A stretch of 64,000 nucleotides of DNA. It comes from Mesobaculum littorinae (GTDB taxonomy: Bacteria; Pseudomonadota; Alphaproteobacteria; Rhodobacterales; Rhodobacteraceae). Under the pieces are notes generated by a model. It searched no databases. It saw nothing but the letters and a program-made list of their open reading frames with translations, and was not told the DNA's origin. The stretch is from positions 248,001 to 312,000 of the forward strand of contig NZ_RQXX01000001.1 in the NCBI RefSeq assembly GCF_004011175.1. Direction: 5' to 3'. Position 1 is the stretch's first letter. Each line of letters starts with the position of its first letter. Below are positions 45,237-56,225 of this stretch, one piece after another. The position numbers were made by a program, and so were the translations under genes.

Positions 45237-46841
45237 ATGAGCTGGTCCGACCTGAAATCCCGCGCCGAGGCCGCCCAAGGCCGCCCGATCCTCGATCTTT
45301 TCGGCACAGGTGACCGTGCCGCCGATTTCTCGGTCTCGGCGGGCGACATGCTCTTCGACTACTCCAAGACCAACATGGACGCGGCCACCCGGGACCTGCT
45401 TATCGACATGGCGCGCGAGGCGGGCGTGATGGACCGGGCCCGGGCGATGTTCGCGGGCGAGACGCTGAACGAAACCGAAGGTCGCGCCGTCCTGCACACC
45501 GCCCTGCGCAACCTGAACGGCGGGCCGGTGATGGTCGACGGCCAGGACGTCACGATCGAGGTCCGCGCGACCCTCGGCCGGATGGAGGGTTTCGCCCGCG
45601 CCGTGCGCGATGGCAGCTACACGGGGCAGGGCGGTCGCATCACGGACGTCGTCAATATCGGCATCGGCGGCTCGGACCTCGGGCCCGCGATGGCGGTCGA
45701 GGCGCTGTCGCCCTATGCCGACGGGCCGCGCTGCCACTTCGTGTCCAACGTCGACGCGGCGCAGATCGCCGACACGCTGCGTGGGCTCGATCCGGCGACG
45801 ACGCTGGTGATCGTGGCCTCTAAGACCTTCACCACCATCGAGACGATGACCAACGCCGCCACCGCGCGGGCCTGGATGGGCGAGGTCGTTGCCGACCCGG
45901 CGGCACAGTTCGCGGCGCTCTCCTCGGCGCAGGACAAGACGGCGGCCTTCGGTATCGACGACAGCCGCGTCTTCGGCTTCGCCGACTGGGTCGGCGGGCG
46001 CTATTCGATGTGGGGGCCGATCGGCCTTTCGCTGATGATCGCCATCGGCCCTGAGGACTTCCGCGCCTTTCTCACCGGGGCCGAGGACATGGACCGCCAT
46101 TTCCTGTCGGCCGAGCCGGCGCAGAACATGCCGATGATGCTTGCGCTGACTGGCATATGGCACAACCAGGGCTGCGGCTATGCCACCCGCGCCGTGCTTC
46201 CCTACGAACAGCGTCTTGCCCGTCTGCCTGCCTACCTTCAGCAGCTGGAGATGGAGAGCAACGGCAAGCGCGTGTCGATGGATGGCGAGACGCTTGAGGT
46301 CGATAGCGGCCCGGTGGTCTGGGGAGAGCCCGGCACCAACGGGCAGCATGCCTTCTACCAGTTGATCCATCAGGGTACGCGGGTAATCCCCTGCGAATTC
46401 ATGGTGGGGGCCGAGGGGCACGAGCCCGACCTCAAGCATCAGCACACGCTTCTGGTCGCCAACTGCCTCGCCCAGTCCGAGGCGCTGTTGCGCGGGCGCA
46501 GCCTGGACGAGGCGCGCGATCTGATGGCGGGCAAGTTCGAGGGCGACGAGCTGGAGCGGCAGGCGCGCCACCGCGTCTTTCCCGGCAACCGCCCTTCAAC
46601 CACCTTGCTTTATCCGCAGCTGACCCCGCATGTGCTGGGCCAGATCGTGGCGCTTTACGAACATCGGGTGTTCGTCGAGGGCGTGATGCTGGGCATCAAC
46701 TCCTTCGATCAATGGGGCGTCGAACTGGGCAAGGAACTGGCCAAGGCGCTGCAGCCGGTGCTGGAAGGCGAGGCCGACGCCAGCGGCAAGGACGGCTCGA
46801 CCCGCGCGCTGGTCGACTGGCTGCAAAAGCGCGGCGCCTGA
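45237..46841 (+). CDS. pgi: glucose-6-phosphate isomerase
   Basis: A 534-residue enzyme interconverting glucose 6-phosphate and fructose 6-phosphate. Sugar-phosphate-binding motif NIGIGGSDLGPAM, VASKTFTTIET, and the C-terminal signature GVMLGINSFDQWGVELGK are all present, with the catalytic Glu in the QQLEMESNGK region. CAAGGAG lies 6 nt before the ATG; a much longer frame upstream is noise. Confidence 0.97.
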   Translation: MSWSDLKSRAEAAQGRPILDLFGTGDRAADFSVSAGDMLFDYSKTNMDAATRDLLIDMAREAGVMDRARAMFAGETLNETEGRAVLHTALRNLNGGPVMVDGQDVTIEVRATLGRMEGFARAVRDGSYTGQGGRITDVVNIGIGGSDLGPAMAVEALSPYADGPRCHFVSNVDAAQIADTLRGLDPATTLVIVASKTFTTIETMTNAATARAWMGEVVADPAAQFAALSSAQDKTAAFGIDDSRVFGFADWVGGRYSMWGPIGLSLMIAIGPEDFRAFLTGAEDMDRHFLSAEPAQNMPMMLALTGIWHNQGCGYATRAVLPYEQRLARLPAYLQQLEMESNGKRVSMDGETLEVDSGPVVWGEPGTNGQHAFYQLIHQGTRVIPCEFMVGAEGHEPDLKHQHTLLVANCLAQSEALLRGRSLDEARDLMAGKFEGDELERQARHRVFPGNRPSTTLLYPQLTPHVLGQIVALYEHRVFVEGVMLGINSFDQWGVELGKELAKALQPVLEGEADASGKDGSTRALVDWLQKRGA

Positions 46842-46845
46842 GGCC

Positions 46846-46880
46846 GGGGGGCGGGCGCGCAAGTGCCGGCTCCGCCCCCC
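46846..46880. terminator. hairpin between pgi and cupin gene
   Basis: GGGGGGCGG and CCGCCCCCC form a perfect 9-bp stem starting 5 nt after the pgi stop, between convergent genes. Confidence 0.45.
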
Positions 46881-46969
46881 CGCCGGATGCCGGGCAGGTG
46901 CCGCGCGGGCAAGGGGCTGCGCACCCTTGCGTCGCGCGACCTGGTCGCCTGTGCGGCGGCCCTGACCGT

Positions 46970-47392
46970 CTAGGGGATGTCGAAGCCCGGGGGCGCCAGT
47001 TCGAACCCTTCAAAGCGAAATCCGGGCGACACGGTGCAGCCGACCAGCGCCCAGCCCGCGCCCGCTTCGGCCGCCTGCCAGTGCCCTTCGGGCACGATCG
47101 CCTGCGGGACCTCTCCCCCGGCAAGGTCAGCGCCCAGCTGCAGCGATGTCACCGGGCCGGCGTCGGTCTCTGCCATGCGCAGGGTCAGCGGCGTGCCCGC
47201 GTAAAAGTGCCAGATTTCCGTTGCATCGACGCGATGCCAATGGCTGCGCTCGCCCGCCTTGAGAAGGAAGTAGATGCAGGTGCCCGTGGGGCGTGCGCCG
47301 TCCGGCGCGTCGGCCATCCATGTCTGGCGGAACCAGCCGCCTTCGGGGTGGGGCTGCAGGGCGAGGCGGGCAATCAGGTCATCGGCTGTCAT
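46970..47392 (-). CDS. cupin, DUF985 family
   Basis: A 140-residue single cupin barrel. HPEGGWFRQTW, SHWHRVDATEIWHFYAG and VPEGHWQAAE are the DUF985 hallmarks. The two His clusters could bind metal or a sugar nucleotide. Function is unknown. The start MTADDLIARL fits family length; an ATG 48 nt upstream is possible. Confidence 0.85.
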   Translation of the reverse strand: MTADDLIARLALQPHPEGGWFRQTWMADAPDGARPTGTCIYFLLKAGERSHWHRVDATEIWHFYAGTPLTLRMAETDAGPVTSLQLGADLAGGEVPQAIVPEGHWQAAEAGAGWALVGCTVSPGFRFEGFELAPPGFDIP

Positions 47393-47509
47393 GCCCCCAT
47401 CTGGCGCGGGACACGACACCGTGTCCAGACCCTGGGTCAACGCGAATTATTGGAACAGGGGCGGGCAGGTCGCCGTTGTGGGGGTGAACAAAGGAAAGGG
47501 AGTTTCGAC

Positions 47510-47950
47510 ATGAAAATCCTCAATGCAAGCGCACTCGCTCTTACCATCGCCGCCCTGCCGGCCCTGCCCGCTGCGGCCCAGATGGCCCAGACCGCAGACG
47601 AGATGGATCTCGGCAGCTACGTCTCGGCCGACCAGCTTTCGGACGGCACGATCTACGCAATTGATGCCGACGACGGCGCTTGGGGCGAAAACGAGCTTTA
47701 CTCCGAAGTCGGTACCGACTGGGAGAACGCCGGCTCGATCGAGGATATCGTCCTTGACCAGAAGGGCCAGATCGTCGGCGTGATCGCCGAGGTCGGTGGT
47801 TTCCTCGGCATCGGCGACAAGGAGGTCATGCTGCCGCTTGACGCTCTGCGTCTGGTGCAGGACGGCGACGAGTACGCCTATGTCACCAACTACACGGTCG
47901 ACCAACTGAACGACCTTCAGGACGTCGAAGACACTTGGTACGACGACTGA
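47510..47950 (+). CDS. exported PRC-barrel domain protein
   Basis: 146 residues with a clear Sec signal peptide (cleavage after about Ala23, PAAAQ). A PRC-barrel follows, with IEDIVLDQKGQIVGVIAEVGGFLGIGDKEVMLPLDAL. The mature protein is acidic and likely periplasmic. Members are abundant in alphaproteobacteria and of unclear function. AAAGGAAAGGG precedes the ATG. A strong terminator follows, so it is a single-gene transcript. Confidence 0.88.
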   Translation: MKILNASALALTIAALPALPAAAQMAQTADEMDLGSYVSADQLSDGTIYAIDADDGAWGENELYSEVGTDWENAGSIEDIVLDQKGQIVGVIAEVGGFLGIGDKEVMLPLDALRLVQDGDEYAYVTNYTVDQLNDLQDVEDTWYDD

Positions 47951-47973
47951 TCCGGCAATCTTTCGATGATCAG

Positions 47974-48007
47974 GGGGCGTGGCGCGAGCCGCGCCCCTTT
48001 TCGTTTT
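47974..48007 (+). terminator. Rho-independent terminator of PRC-barrel gene
   Basis: A 10-bp GC stem (GGGGCGTGGC / GCCGCGCCCC, one G-U) with a GCGA tetraloop is followed by TTTTCGTTTTC, 23 nt after the stop. It is the most classical terminator in the window. Confidence 0.85.
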
Positions 48008-48022
48008 CAGTACCCTCCGACG

Positions 48023-48631
48023 TCACGCATCGCGCCCGTGGGGACCACGACCAGCTACAGGTGCTCCGGGCGCTGGAAGGGCTGCACCAACCAGTGCCGC
48101 GACGATCACCGCCACGCCGTGCGGGTCGCCAAGAACGGTGAGAACGGTTGCCACCGCCAGCCCGATGGGGCGCCAGACACGGCCGCCGCCAGCGCCCAGG
48201 CAGCCCCCGGCCAGCCCCAGCAGGGCGAATGAGCTGCCAGCGCCGACGGGCGACCAGACCAGCGCCGCCACGGTTCCGCCCGCCGCGCCGCAAACTGCGA
48301 AGATCCCCCAGCGTGCCGCGCCAAAGCGGCTTTCGGTGACCGTCCCGAGCGCGCCCAGCAGCGCGAGGTTGGCCAGCAGGTGGCGCAGGCCCCAGGCGTG
48401 GAAGACATGGGTGGTCAGCAGGCGCCAGACCTCACCGTCCGCGATGCGCGCGGCATCGCGCCGGAATAGCGGCAGGGCGGGCTCCCACAGCAGTTGCAGA
48501 AGGTAGCCGCCCAGCATCACCAGAAGGGTCACGCGGGCGAGACGGCGACGACGGTCGCGGCGGCGTGGAACCCCGCCCGCCGCGCGCACGGCGCAGAAGG
48601 CGATGAACAGGTAGATGAGCGCGGCGGTCAT
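48023..48631 (-). CDS. rhomboid-family intramembrane serine protease
   Basis: 202 residues with about six hydrophobic helices. HVFHAWGLRHLLAN (H75-N88) matches the conserved His/Asn helix. GAGSSFALLG holds the probable catalytic Ser (S134, where GASGA is usual), and DPHGVAV gives H171 as partner. The site is therefore complete though the GxSG motif is diverged. It lies 37 nt after eno on the same strand. Confidence 0.8.
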   Translation of the reverse strand: MTAALIYLFIAFCAVRAAGGVPRRRDRRRRLARVTLLVMLGGYLLQLLWEPALPLFRRDAARIADGEVWRLLTTHVFHAWGLRHLLANLALLGALGTVTESRFGAARWGIFAVCGAAGGTVAALVWSPVGAGSSFALLGLAGGCLGAGGGRVWRPIGLAVATVLTVLGDPHGVAVIVAALVGAALPAPGAPVAGRGPHGRDA

Positions 48632-48668
48632 CCGCCGCGCCCGGTGTCATGGGTGTCCGGGCTGCGCC

Positions 48669-49979
<1,311 letters not shown>

Positions 49980-50165
49980 TCAGCTATACCAGTGCTGCGC
50001 GGACAAGGGAAACCGGGCAACGCCGCGGCTGCCCTCGCGGAGGGCGGGACACCCGCGAACGACGCCGGCCCGGAGGTGCTGCCGCCCAGGGCGGCTGGGG
50101 TCGATCCTGCACTCTCCAGGCCGCCGCCCGCCCGCCTCAGCTGACCGGTGCGCCCGATCCGATCG

Positions 50166-51443
50166 TCAGACCATGTGCGGCGCACGGCCCACGCGGCGGG
50201 CCAGGGGTGCCACGGTCAGGCCCTGCACGATGATCGAGAAGACCACCACCATGTAGGTCGCCGTCAGGATGGTCGGGGTCCACTCGGAGGTGGGCAGGGA
50301 CAGCGCCAGCGCGACCGAGATCCCGCCCTTGAGCCCGCCCCAGGTCATGATCCGCACGACCCCGGTGTCGAAGCTGCGGAACGGGCGCAAAAGCGTCACC
50401 GGAACCGCCACCGCGGCAAACCGCGCGACGAGGGCGAGCAGGATCGCCAGCAGACCCGTCGTCAGCCAGTCGCCGGAAAAGGCGACGGCGAAGACCTCGA
50501 ACCCGATCATCAGGAACAGCACGGCGTTCAGGATTTCGTCGACCAGCTTCCAGAATGCCTCGACGTAGCGGCGGGTCTCTTCGGACATGCCGTGCCGCGC
50601 GCCCACGTCGCCGATCAGAAGTCCCGCGCAGACGGCCATGATCGGGGCCGAGACATGCAGCGCCACGGCCAGCTCGTACCCGCCGAAGGCCAGCCCGAGG
50701 GTCAGCAGAACCTCGAGCGAATAGTCGTCGATGCGGCGCATGACGCGGAACACCAGCCAGCCCAGGGCCACCCCGAGCGCCGCCCCGCCAAGCGCCTCCT
50801 GCGCGAAAAGCAGCGCGGCGCCGGCAAGTGCGCTTTCCTCGCCTCCGGTGCCGGTGCCGCCTGCGCCGCCATGGCCCGAGGCCTCGAAGGCCAGCCCCAC
50901 GAGGACGAGGAACACGACATAGCCCACGCCGTCGTTGAAGAGGCTTTCGCCGGCGATCTTGGTTTCCAGCGATTTCGGCAGGTCGGCATCGCGCAGCACG
51001 CCCAGCACGGCGACCGGATCGGTGGGCGAGATCAGCGCACCGAAGACCAGCGCGACCATCAGCGGCATGCCCGTGGCGAACGAGAAACCCAAGCCCACGA
51101 TCAGCGTCGAAAGGGCGACGCCCATCGTCGCCATCAGCACGACCACCGGCCATTCCTCGCGCAGATCGCCCAGCTTGACGTGTAGCGCGCCGGCAAAGAG
51201 CAGAAGGCCCAGCATGCCTTCCAGCAGGGTGTCCGAGAACTCGATCCCCGTGACGATCCCGCGCACCTCGTCCGCCATCCCGAGTTCGGGAAAGGTGAGG
51301 TCGGCCAGAAGGATCGCCAGGGATGCGACAAGCGACACGACGAGGATTCCGATGGAGGAGGGCAGGCGCAGGAACAGGTAGTTCACCGCGCCGAAGGCAC
51401 CGGCCAGCACGATCAGAAGCGCGGCGATCTGCAAAAGGGTCAT
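50166..51443 (-). CDS. Na+/H+ (monovalent cation:proton) antiporter, CPA1 family
   Basis: A 425-residue polytopic membrane protein with about 12 helices. ALISPTDPVAVLG and IAGESLFNDGVGYVVF are the CPA1 ion-binding helices with the paired acidic residues, and MTWGGLKGGISVALAL is typical of NhaP-type exchangers. A Gly-rich loop (GHGGAGGTGTGGEE) lies in the middle. The start MTLLQIAAL follows GTGGAGACCCC. A 62-residue upstream extension is rejected. It probably exports Na+ in a salt-adapted cell. Confidence 0.9.
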   Translation of the reverse strand: MTLLQIAALLIVLAGAFGAVNYLFLRLPSSIGILVVSLVASLAILLADLTFPELGMADEVRGIVTGIEFSDTLLEGMLGLLLFAGALHVKLGDLREEWPVVVLMATMGVALSTLIVGLGFSFATGMPLMVALVFGALISPTDPVAVLGVLRDADLPKSLETKIAGESLFNDGVGYVVFLVLVGLAFEASGHGGAGGTGTGGEESALAGAALLFAQEALGGAALGVALGWLVFRVMRRIDDYSLEVLLTLGLAFGGYELAVALHVSAPIMAVCAGLLIGDVGARHGMSEETRRYVEAFWKLVDEILNAVLFLMIGFEVFAVAFSGDWLTTGLLAILLALVARFAAVAVPVTLLRPFRSFDTGVVRIMTWGGLKGGISVALALSLPTSEWTPTILTATYMVVVFSIIVQGLTVAPLARRVGRAPHMV

Positions 51444-51649
51444 GGGGTCTCCACTGAGGGTTCGGGGCAAGGATGCGGGAAAGGCGCTGCCACGACCAGC
51501 CCGAAACCGGCAAAGGCCACCTGCCGGCCCCGGGGGCGCCGCATCACGGCCGGCGCGACAGGGGTGGCTGGGATAGGGGGAAGGCCGATGGGTGGCGTTC
51601 CGGCCTCGGGCCACGGCCCAGACCGGCACGCGGATCGTTACCCCCGGGG

Positions 51650-53431
51650 TCAGGCCTCGGCGGCGTCCTCCAGTCGAAGCTGGACGCGCTGACGCCCTCC
51701 CCAGTGATTGATCTCAAGCCGCCCGGCAAGGTGGAAGCGGTTGCCGCGGTGGTTCTCCAGCGCGGGCCCCAGGGGGCCGTCGAACGCGCCGAAGGCGATG
51801 GCCTCGCAGGCGGGGCCGGCGCCGTCGGTAAAGCCGATCTTCAGGTGGCCCTCGCCCACCCGGCGGGCATAGGTCACGCGCTGCGTCGCAAAGGCAAAGC
51901 GCGGCGCCGCGGCGCCCGCGCCGAAGGGGCCCGCGGCCTCGATCTGGGTGATCAGGTCGGGGGTCGCCGCGCTGGACATCAGCAGCGACGACACCTGCAA
52001 ATCGCCCGGGCCGCCCGCCGCCGCGCCCTGCCTGTCGAGCAGTTCTGCCAGCCGCGCCATCGCCGCGGGAATCGCGTCCTCCAGCACCGTCAGGCCCGCG
52101 GCCATGCGGTGGCCGCCGCCCTTCTCCAGCAGCCCCTCGGCGGCCAGCCGATGGATCGCGGCACCCAGGTCGACCCCCGCGATCGACCGGCCGGAGCCCT
52201 TGCCGATGCCGTTCTCGACCCCGATCACGACCGAGGGTCGATGCGTCGCTTCCTTCAGGCGCGAGGCGACGATGCCGACGACGCCCGGGTGCCAGCCTTC
52301 GCCCGCCGCCCAGACAAGCGGGGCGTCGATGCCGCGCGCCTCGGCCTGCGCCAGCGCCTCTTCGCGCACGCGGCCTTCGATGTCGCGCCGGTCGCTATTC
52401 AGCCGGTCCAGCTGTTCGGCCAGCCGCGCGGCCTCGTGCGGGTCGGCGGTGGCCAGAAGGCGCGCGCCCAGATCGGCCTGGCCGATGCGCCCGCCCGCGT
52501 TGACCCGTGGACCCAGCATGAAGCCCAAGTGATAGGCGGCGGGGGGAGCGTCCAGCCGGGCCACGTCCGACAGGGCGACCAGGCCGGGGCGTTGCCGCCG
52601 GCCCATCACCTTGAGTCCCTGCCGCACCAGCGCCCGGTTGACCCCGATCAGCGGCGCGACGTCGGCCACCGTGGCCAGTGCCACGAGGTCGAGCATCGCC
52701 ATCAGGTCGGGGCCCGCCACGCCCTCGGCCCGCAGGCGGCGGTTGGCTTCGACCAGCATCAGGAACACCACCGCCGCGGCGCAAAGATGCCCCAGGTCGC
52801 CGTCTTCGTCCTGCCGGTTGGGGTTCACCACCGCCACCGCCTCGGGCAGGGTCTCACCGCCAAGGTGGTGGTCGAGGATCACGACATCGGCGCCTTCGGC
52901 CGCCGCGACGGGGGCGTGGCTGAGCGTGCCGCAATCGACGCAGATGATCAGGTCGTGGTCCTGGGCAAGCTGCGCCATCGCCGGTTCGTTGGGGCCATAG
53001 CCCTCGTCGATCCGGTCGGGAATGTAGAGCGTCGCCTCGCGCCCCATGTCGCGCAGCCACGTCAGCAGTAACGCCGCCGAGGCGCCGCCGTCGACGTCGT
53101 AATCCCCGAAGACCGCGATGCGTTCGCGCCGCGTCACGGCCTGCAGGAACCGTTCGGCCGCCTTGTCCATGTCCCGAAGCGTCAGCGGATCGGGCAGGAG
53201 ATCGCGCAGCGCGGGGGCAAGAAAGGCCGGGGCGCCCTCGGGCGTGACGCCGCGGCGCACCAGCGTCGCGCAGACCGCAGGGGGCAGGGACGTCGCCTGC
53301 GCCATCGCCTCGGCCAGCCGGTCCTCTTCGACGGACGGGCCGACCCAGCGGCGACCGCTGAGCGACGTCTCGACCCCCAGAAAGGCGGCGGCGTTCGGAT
53401 GGGCGTGATCCCGTGGCATTCTTCTCAACAT
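51650..53431 (-). CDS. recJ: single-stranded-DNA-specific exonuclease RecJ
   Basis: About 594 residues, a 5'-3' single-strand DNA exonuclease in recombination and mismatch repair. The DHH domain has FGDYDVDGG, ICVDCG and VILDHHLGG. The DHHA1 domain has GGGHRMAAGL and an OB-like C terminus follows. Two close starts (53431 and 53419) are possible, and neither has a strong ribosome binding site. Convergence and spacing suggest a single gene. Confidence 0.94.
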   Translation of the reverse strand: MLRRMPRDHAHPNAAAFLGVETSLSGRRWVGPSVEEDRLAEAMAQATSLPPAVCATLVRRGVTPEGAPAFLAPALRDLLPDPLTLRDMDKAAERFLQAVTRRERIAVFGDYDVDGGASAALLLTWLRDMGREATLYIPDRIDEGYGPNEPAMAQLAQDHDLIICVDCGTLSHAPVAAAEGADVVILDHHLGGETLPEAVAVVNPNRQDEDGDLGHLCAAAVVFLMLVEANRRLRAEGVAGPDLMAMLDLVALATVADVAPLIGVNRALVRQGLKVMGRRQRPGLVALSDVARLDAPPAAYHLGFMLGPRVNAGGRIGQADLGARLLATADPHEAARLAEQLDRLNSDRRDIEGRVREEALAQAEARGIDAPLVWAAGEGWHPGVVGIVASRLKEATHRPSVVIGVENGIGKGSGRSIAGVDLGAAIHRLAAEGLLEKGGGHRMAAGLTVLEDAIPAAMARLAELLDRQGAAAGGPGDLQVSSLLMSSAATPDLITQIEAAGPFGAGAAAPRFAFATQRVTYARRVGEGHLKIGFTDGAGPACEAIAFGAFDGPLGPALENHRGNRFHLAGRLEINHWGGRQRVQLRLEDAAEA

Positions 53432-53770
53432 ATCGGGTGTTCTGCTCTGCGCCCCACCATATGCGATGTGCGCCGGATACGCCAGCGGGCAGACTGGCCG
53501 CCCGGCCTGTGGCCGCCCCCCGCGGCAACAGGGGCGGCGCCCGGAGGCGGCATGGGCCGGGTCCGACACGACCGGCGGGGGGAAGGCCGCTTGGACCGAA
53601 GGGCGCCAGCCCTCTCGGCAGGATCGCGCGGCGTGGCCTCGGCGGCCCCGCCTCAGGCCGCGTCATTGGCCCCGGCACTGGAATCGGCACAACTCCTGGC
53701 ACAACACCCGGCCCAATGCCCGGTCCGGCGGGGCTTCACCCCTGCGCGCGGTGCGGCTATCAGGTGGGAC
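53432..53770. other. divergent intergenic region, recJ and LysE gene
   Basis: About 340 nt, very GC-rich. It contains five 12-bp degenerate tandem repeats at 53665-53724. No gene is credible. Confidence 0.45.
53665..53724. repeat. five 12-bp degenerate tandem repeats
   Basis: Consecutive units ATTGGCCCCGGC, ACTGGAATCGGC, ACAACTCCTGGC, ACAACACCCGGC and CCAATGCCCGGT. They end 46 nt before the LysE-family ATG. Copy-number change here could affect spacing of promoter elements; that is inference. Confidence 0.6.
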
Positions 53771-54370
53771 ATGACGGCAGCTTTCGCGGGCTTCGCGCTC
53801 GGCCTTTCCCTGATCCTCGCCATCGGTGCGCAGAACGCCTTTGTCCTGCGGCAGGGGCTGCGCCGCGCGCATGTGCTCGCCGTCTGCCTGACCTGCGCGC
53901 TGTCGGATGCACTGCTGATCGCGGCGGGCGTGTCAGGCTTTGGCTGGCTGGTCGGGGCCGCGCCCTGGGTCGCGCCGCTCTGCCGCTGGCTGGGGGCCGC
54001 GTTCCTGATCGTTTACGGCGGGATGAGCCTTTGGCGGGCGCTCAAGGTGCAGGAGGCGCTCGACCCCGCGGCCGAGGGCGCCGGGTCGTTGCGGCGCGCG
54101 CTGCTGACCTGCCTCGCGCTGACCTGGCTGAACCCGCATGTCTATCTCGACACCGTGGTGCTGCTGGGATCCGTTGCCGCCGGGTGGGAGGGGCAGCGCC
54201 TGGCCTTCGGGCTGGGGGCGGTCACGGCCTCTTTCGTGTTCTTCTTCGCCTTGGGTTACGGCGCGCGGCTGCTGTCGCCGCTCTTCGCGCGCCCGATGGC
54301 GTGGCGGGTGCTGGACGCGCTGGTCGCGGTGGTGATGTGGGCCATCGCCTACGGGCTAGTCGTCGGCTGA
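53771..54370 (+). CDS. LysE/ArgO-family amino-acid exporter
   Basis: A 199-residue, about six-helix inner-membrane exporter of basic amino acids. GAQNAFVLRQG near the N terminus and TCLALTWLNPHVYLDTVVLLGS are the LysE/ArgO signatures. GTGGGAC precedes the ATG. Its last 22 nt overlap the 3' end of choV on the other strand. Confidence 0.9.
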   Translation: MTAAFAGFALGLSLILAIGAQNAFVLRQGLRRAHVLAVCLTCALSDALLIAAGVSGFGWLVGAAPWVAPLCRWLGAAFLIVYGGMSLWRALKVQEALDPAAEGAGSLRRALLTCLALTWLNPHVYLDTVVLLGSVAAGWEGQRLAFGLGAVTASFVFFFALGYGARLLSPLFARPMAWRVLDALVAVVMWAIAYGLVVG

Positions 54371-55398
54371 GCCTCGCGGCCGAGGCGCGTCAGCAGCGAT
54401 GCCGCGGTGATCCGCCCGACCAGCCGACCATCCTCGACCACCGCGATCTCGGCGCCAGGCCCATGGGCCACGATGTCCGAGACCGGCATCCGCGCCGGGA
54501 CGCCGCCTGCAGGGGCCACGCCCTCGGCCGGTTCCATCACGTCGGCGGCGGTCAGCACGCCCAGCGGGTTCATATGCGCCACGAAATCCGCGACATAGGG
54601 GTTGGCGGGCGCGGCGAAGATGTCGCGCGGGGTGCCGTGCTGGACGATGCGCCCGCCCTCCATGATCGCGATCCGGTGGCCCAGCTTGAACGCCTCGTCC
54701 AGGTCGTGGCTGACGAAGACGATGGTGCGGCCCAGCCGCTGCTGCAGCTCGATCAATTCGTCCTGCAGGCGCGAACGGATCAGCGGGTCGAGCGCCGAAA
54801 AGGGCTCGTCCATCAGCAAAATGGGCGCCTCGGTCGCGAAGGCGCGGGCGAGGCCAACGCGCTGCTGCATGCCGCCCGAAAGCTCGGCCACCTTGGCGTC
54901 GGCGCGGTCGGCAAGACCCACGAGGTCCAGCTGCCGACGCACGCGGTCCTCGCGTTCGGAGCGGTCGATACCGCCAAGCTCCAGCCCCAGGCCCACGTTT
55001 TCGGCCACGCTGCGCCAGGGTAGCAGGCCGAACTGCTGGAACACCATCGCGATGCGGGTCAGCCGCAGCCGGCGCAATGTCTTGGTGTCGGCGCGGGTCA
55101 CGCTTTCGGTATGGCCGTCGGTGGTGACCCGCACCTCGCCCCGCGTCACGTGGTTGAGACCGTTTACCGCGCGCAGAAGCGTCGACTTGCCCGATCCCGA
55201 CAGGCCCATGAGCACCAGGATCTCGCCCGCGGGGACGTCGAGCGAGCAGTCGTGCACGCCGAGGATCTGGTCGGTGCGCTCGTGGATCTCGGCCCGCGTC
55301 AGGCCTTCGTCCATCAGCGGCAGGGCGGTCTCGGGGGCATCGCCGAAGACGATCGAGACCTTGTCGAACGAAACGGCGGGTTGGTTGTCACGGCTCAT
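54349..55398 (-). CDS. choV: choline/betaine ABC transporter ATPase
   Basis: A 349-residue ATPase of the ProV/ChoV type. Walker A is GLSGSGKST, the Q-loop FQQFGLLPWRSV, signature LSGGMQQRVGLARA, Walker B ILLMDEPFSALDP and H-loop VSHD. An extended N terminus (LMDEGLTRAEIHERTDQILGVHD) is characteristic of ChoV. A partial CBS-like C terminus may sense ionic strength. It overlaps choW by 4 nt. Confidence 0.92.
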   Translation of the reverse strand: MSRDNQPAVSFDKVSIVFGDAPETALPLMDEGLTRAEIHERTDQILGVHDCSLDVPAGEILVLMGLSGSGKSTLLRAVNGLNHVTRGEVRVTTDGHTESVTRADTKTLRRLRLTRIAMVFQQFGLLPWRSVAENVGLGLELGGIDRSEREDRVRRQLDLVGLADRADAKVAELSGGMQQRVGLARAFATEAPILLMDEPFSALDPLIRSRLQDELIELQQRLGRTIVFVSHDLDEAFKLGHRIAIMEGGRIVQHGTPRDIFAAPANPYVADFVAHMNPLGVLTAADVMEPAEGVAPAGGVPARMPVSDIVAHGPGAEIAVVEDGRLVGRITAASLLTRLGREAQPTTSP

Positions 55399-56225
55399 CG
55401 GCGCACCCTCAGCATACGGTCCAGCATGATCGCCACGACGACGATGACGAAGCCCGATTCAAAGCCCAACGCGGTGTTCACCTGGTTGAGCGCGCGGACC
55501 ACGGGCACGCCCAGCCCGTCGGCGCCTACGAGCGCGGCGATCACCACCATCGACAGCGACAGCATGATCGTCTGGTTGAGCCCGGTCATGATCTGCGGCA
55601 CCGCGTAGGGCAGTTCGACCTTCAGCAGAAGCTGGCGGTCGGTGGCGCCAAAGGCCCGCGCGGCCTCGACCAGCGCGACCGGGGTCGAGGAGATGCCCAG
55701 GTGCGTCAGCCGGATCGGTGCGGGCAGCACGAAGATCACTGTCGCCAGCAGCCCCGGCACCATGCCGATGCTGAACAGCGTCACCGCCGGGATCAGGTAG
55801 ACGAAGGTCGGCAGCGTCTGCATCAGGTCGAGCACCGGAGCCACCGCGGCATAGAGCCTTGGCCGGTGGGCCACGGCGATGCCGATGGGGACGCCTAGCC
55901 CCATGCAGACGAGACAGGCCCAGAGCACAAGTGTCAGGCTTTCCGTGGTTTCCTCCCAGTAGCCCTGGTTCAGCACGAAGAGAAGGCCGAGAGCGACCAG
56001 CAGCGCGGTCTGCCACCGCCGTTGCAGGGCGTAGGCCAGCGCGGCGAAGAGCACGACCATAACCAGCGGCGGTGGCGATTGCAGGACCCAGAGAATCCAG
56101 TCGATCATCCGCTCCATCACGTCGTGCAGCCAGTCGAACAGCCACGCACCGTTGATCTCGAGCCAGCCGAAGACCTTGGCGGCGGCTTGGCCCACGGGGA
56201 TCTTGTAGTCGGTGAGCCAGTTCAT
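55395..56225 (-). CDS. choW: choline ABC transporter permease
   Basis: A 276-residue permease with about six helices. The EAA coupling loop is VALVEAARAFGATDRQLLLKVELPYAVPQIMTGL (read in parts), and TLPTFVYLIPAVTLF is typical of ProW/ChoW. The start MNWLTDYKIPVG has only a weak ribosome binding site of its own, but an upstream ORF stops inside this ATG (ATGA), so translation is probably coupled to it. It is separated from choX by about 690 nt, which is unusual for this operon. Confidence 0.92.
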   Translation of the reverse strand: MNWLTDYKIPVGQAAAKVFGWLEINGAWLFDWLHDVMERMIDWILWVLQSPPPLVMVVLFAALAYALQRRWQTALLVALGLLFVLNQGYWEETTESLTLVLWACLVCMGLGVPIGIAVAHRPRLYAAVAPVLDLMQTLPTFVYLIPAVTLFSIGMVPGLLATVIFVLPAPIRLTHLGISSTPVALVEAARAFGATDRQLLLKVELPYAVPQIMTGLNQTIMLSLSMVVIAALVGADGLGVPVVRALNQVNTALGFESGFVIVVVAIMLDRMLRVRR

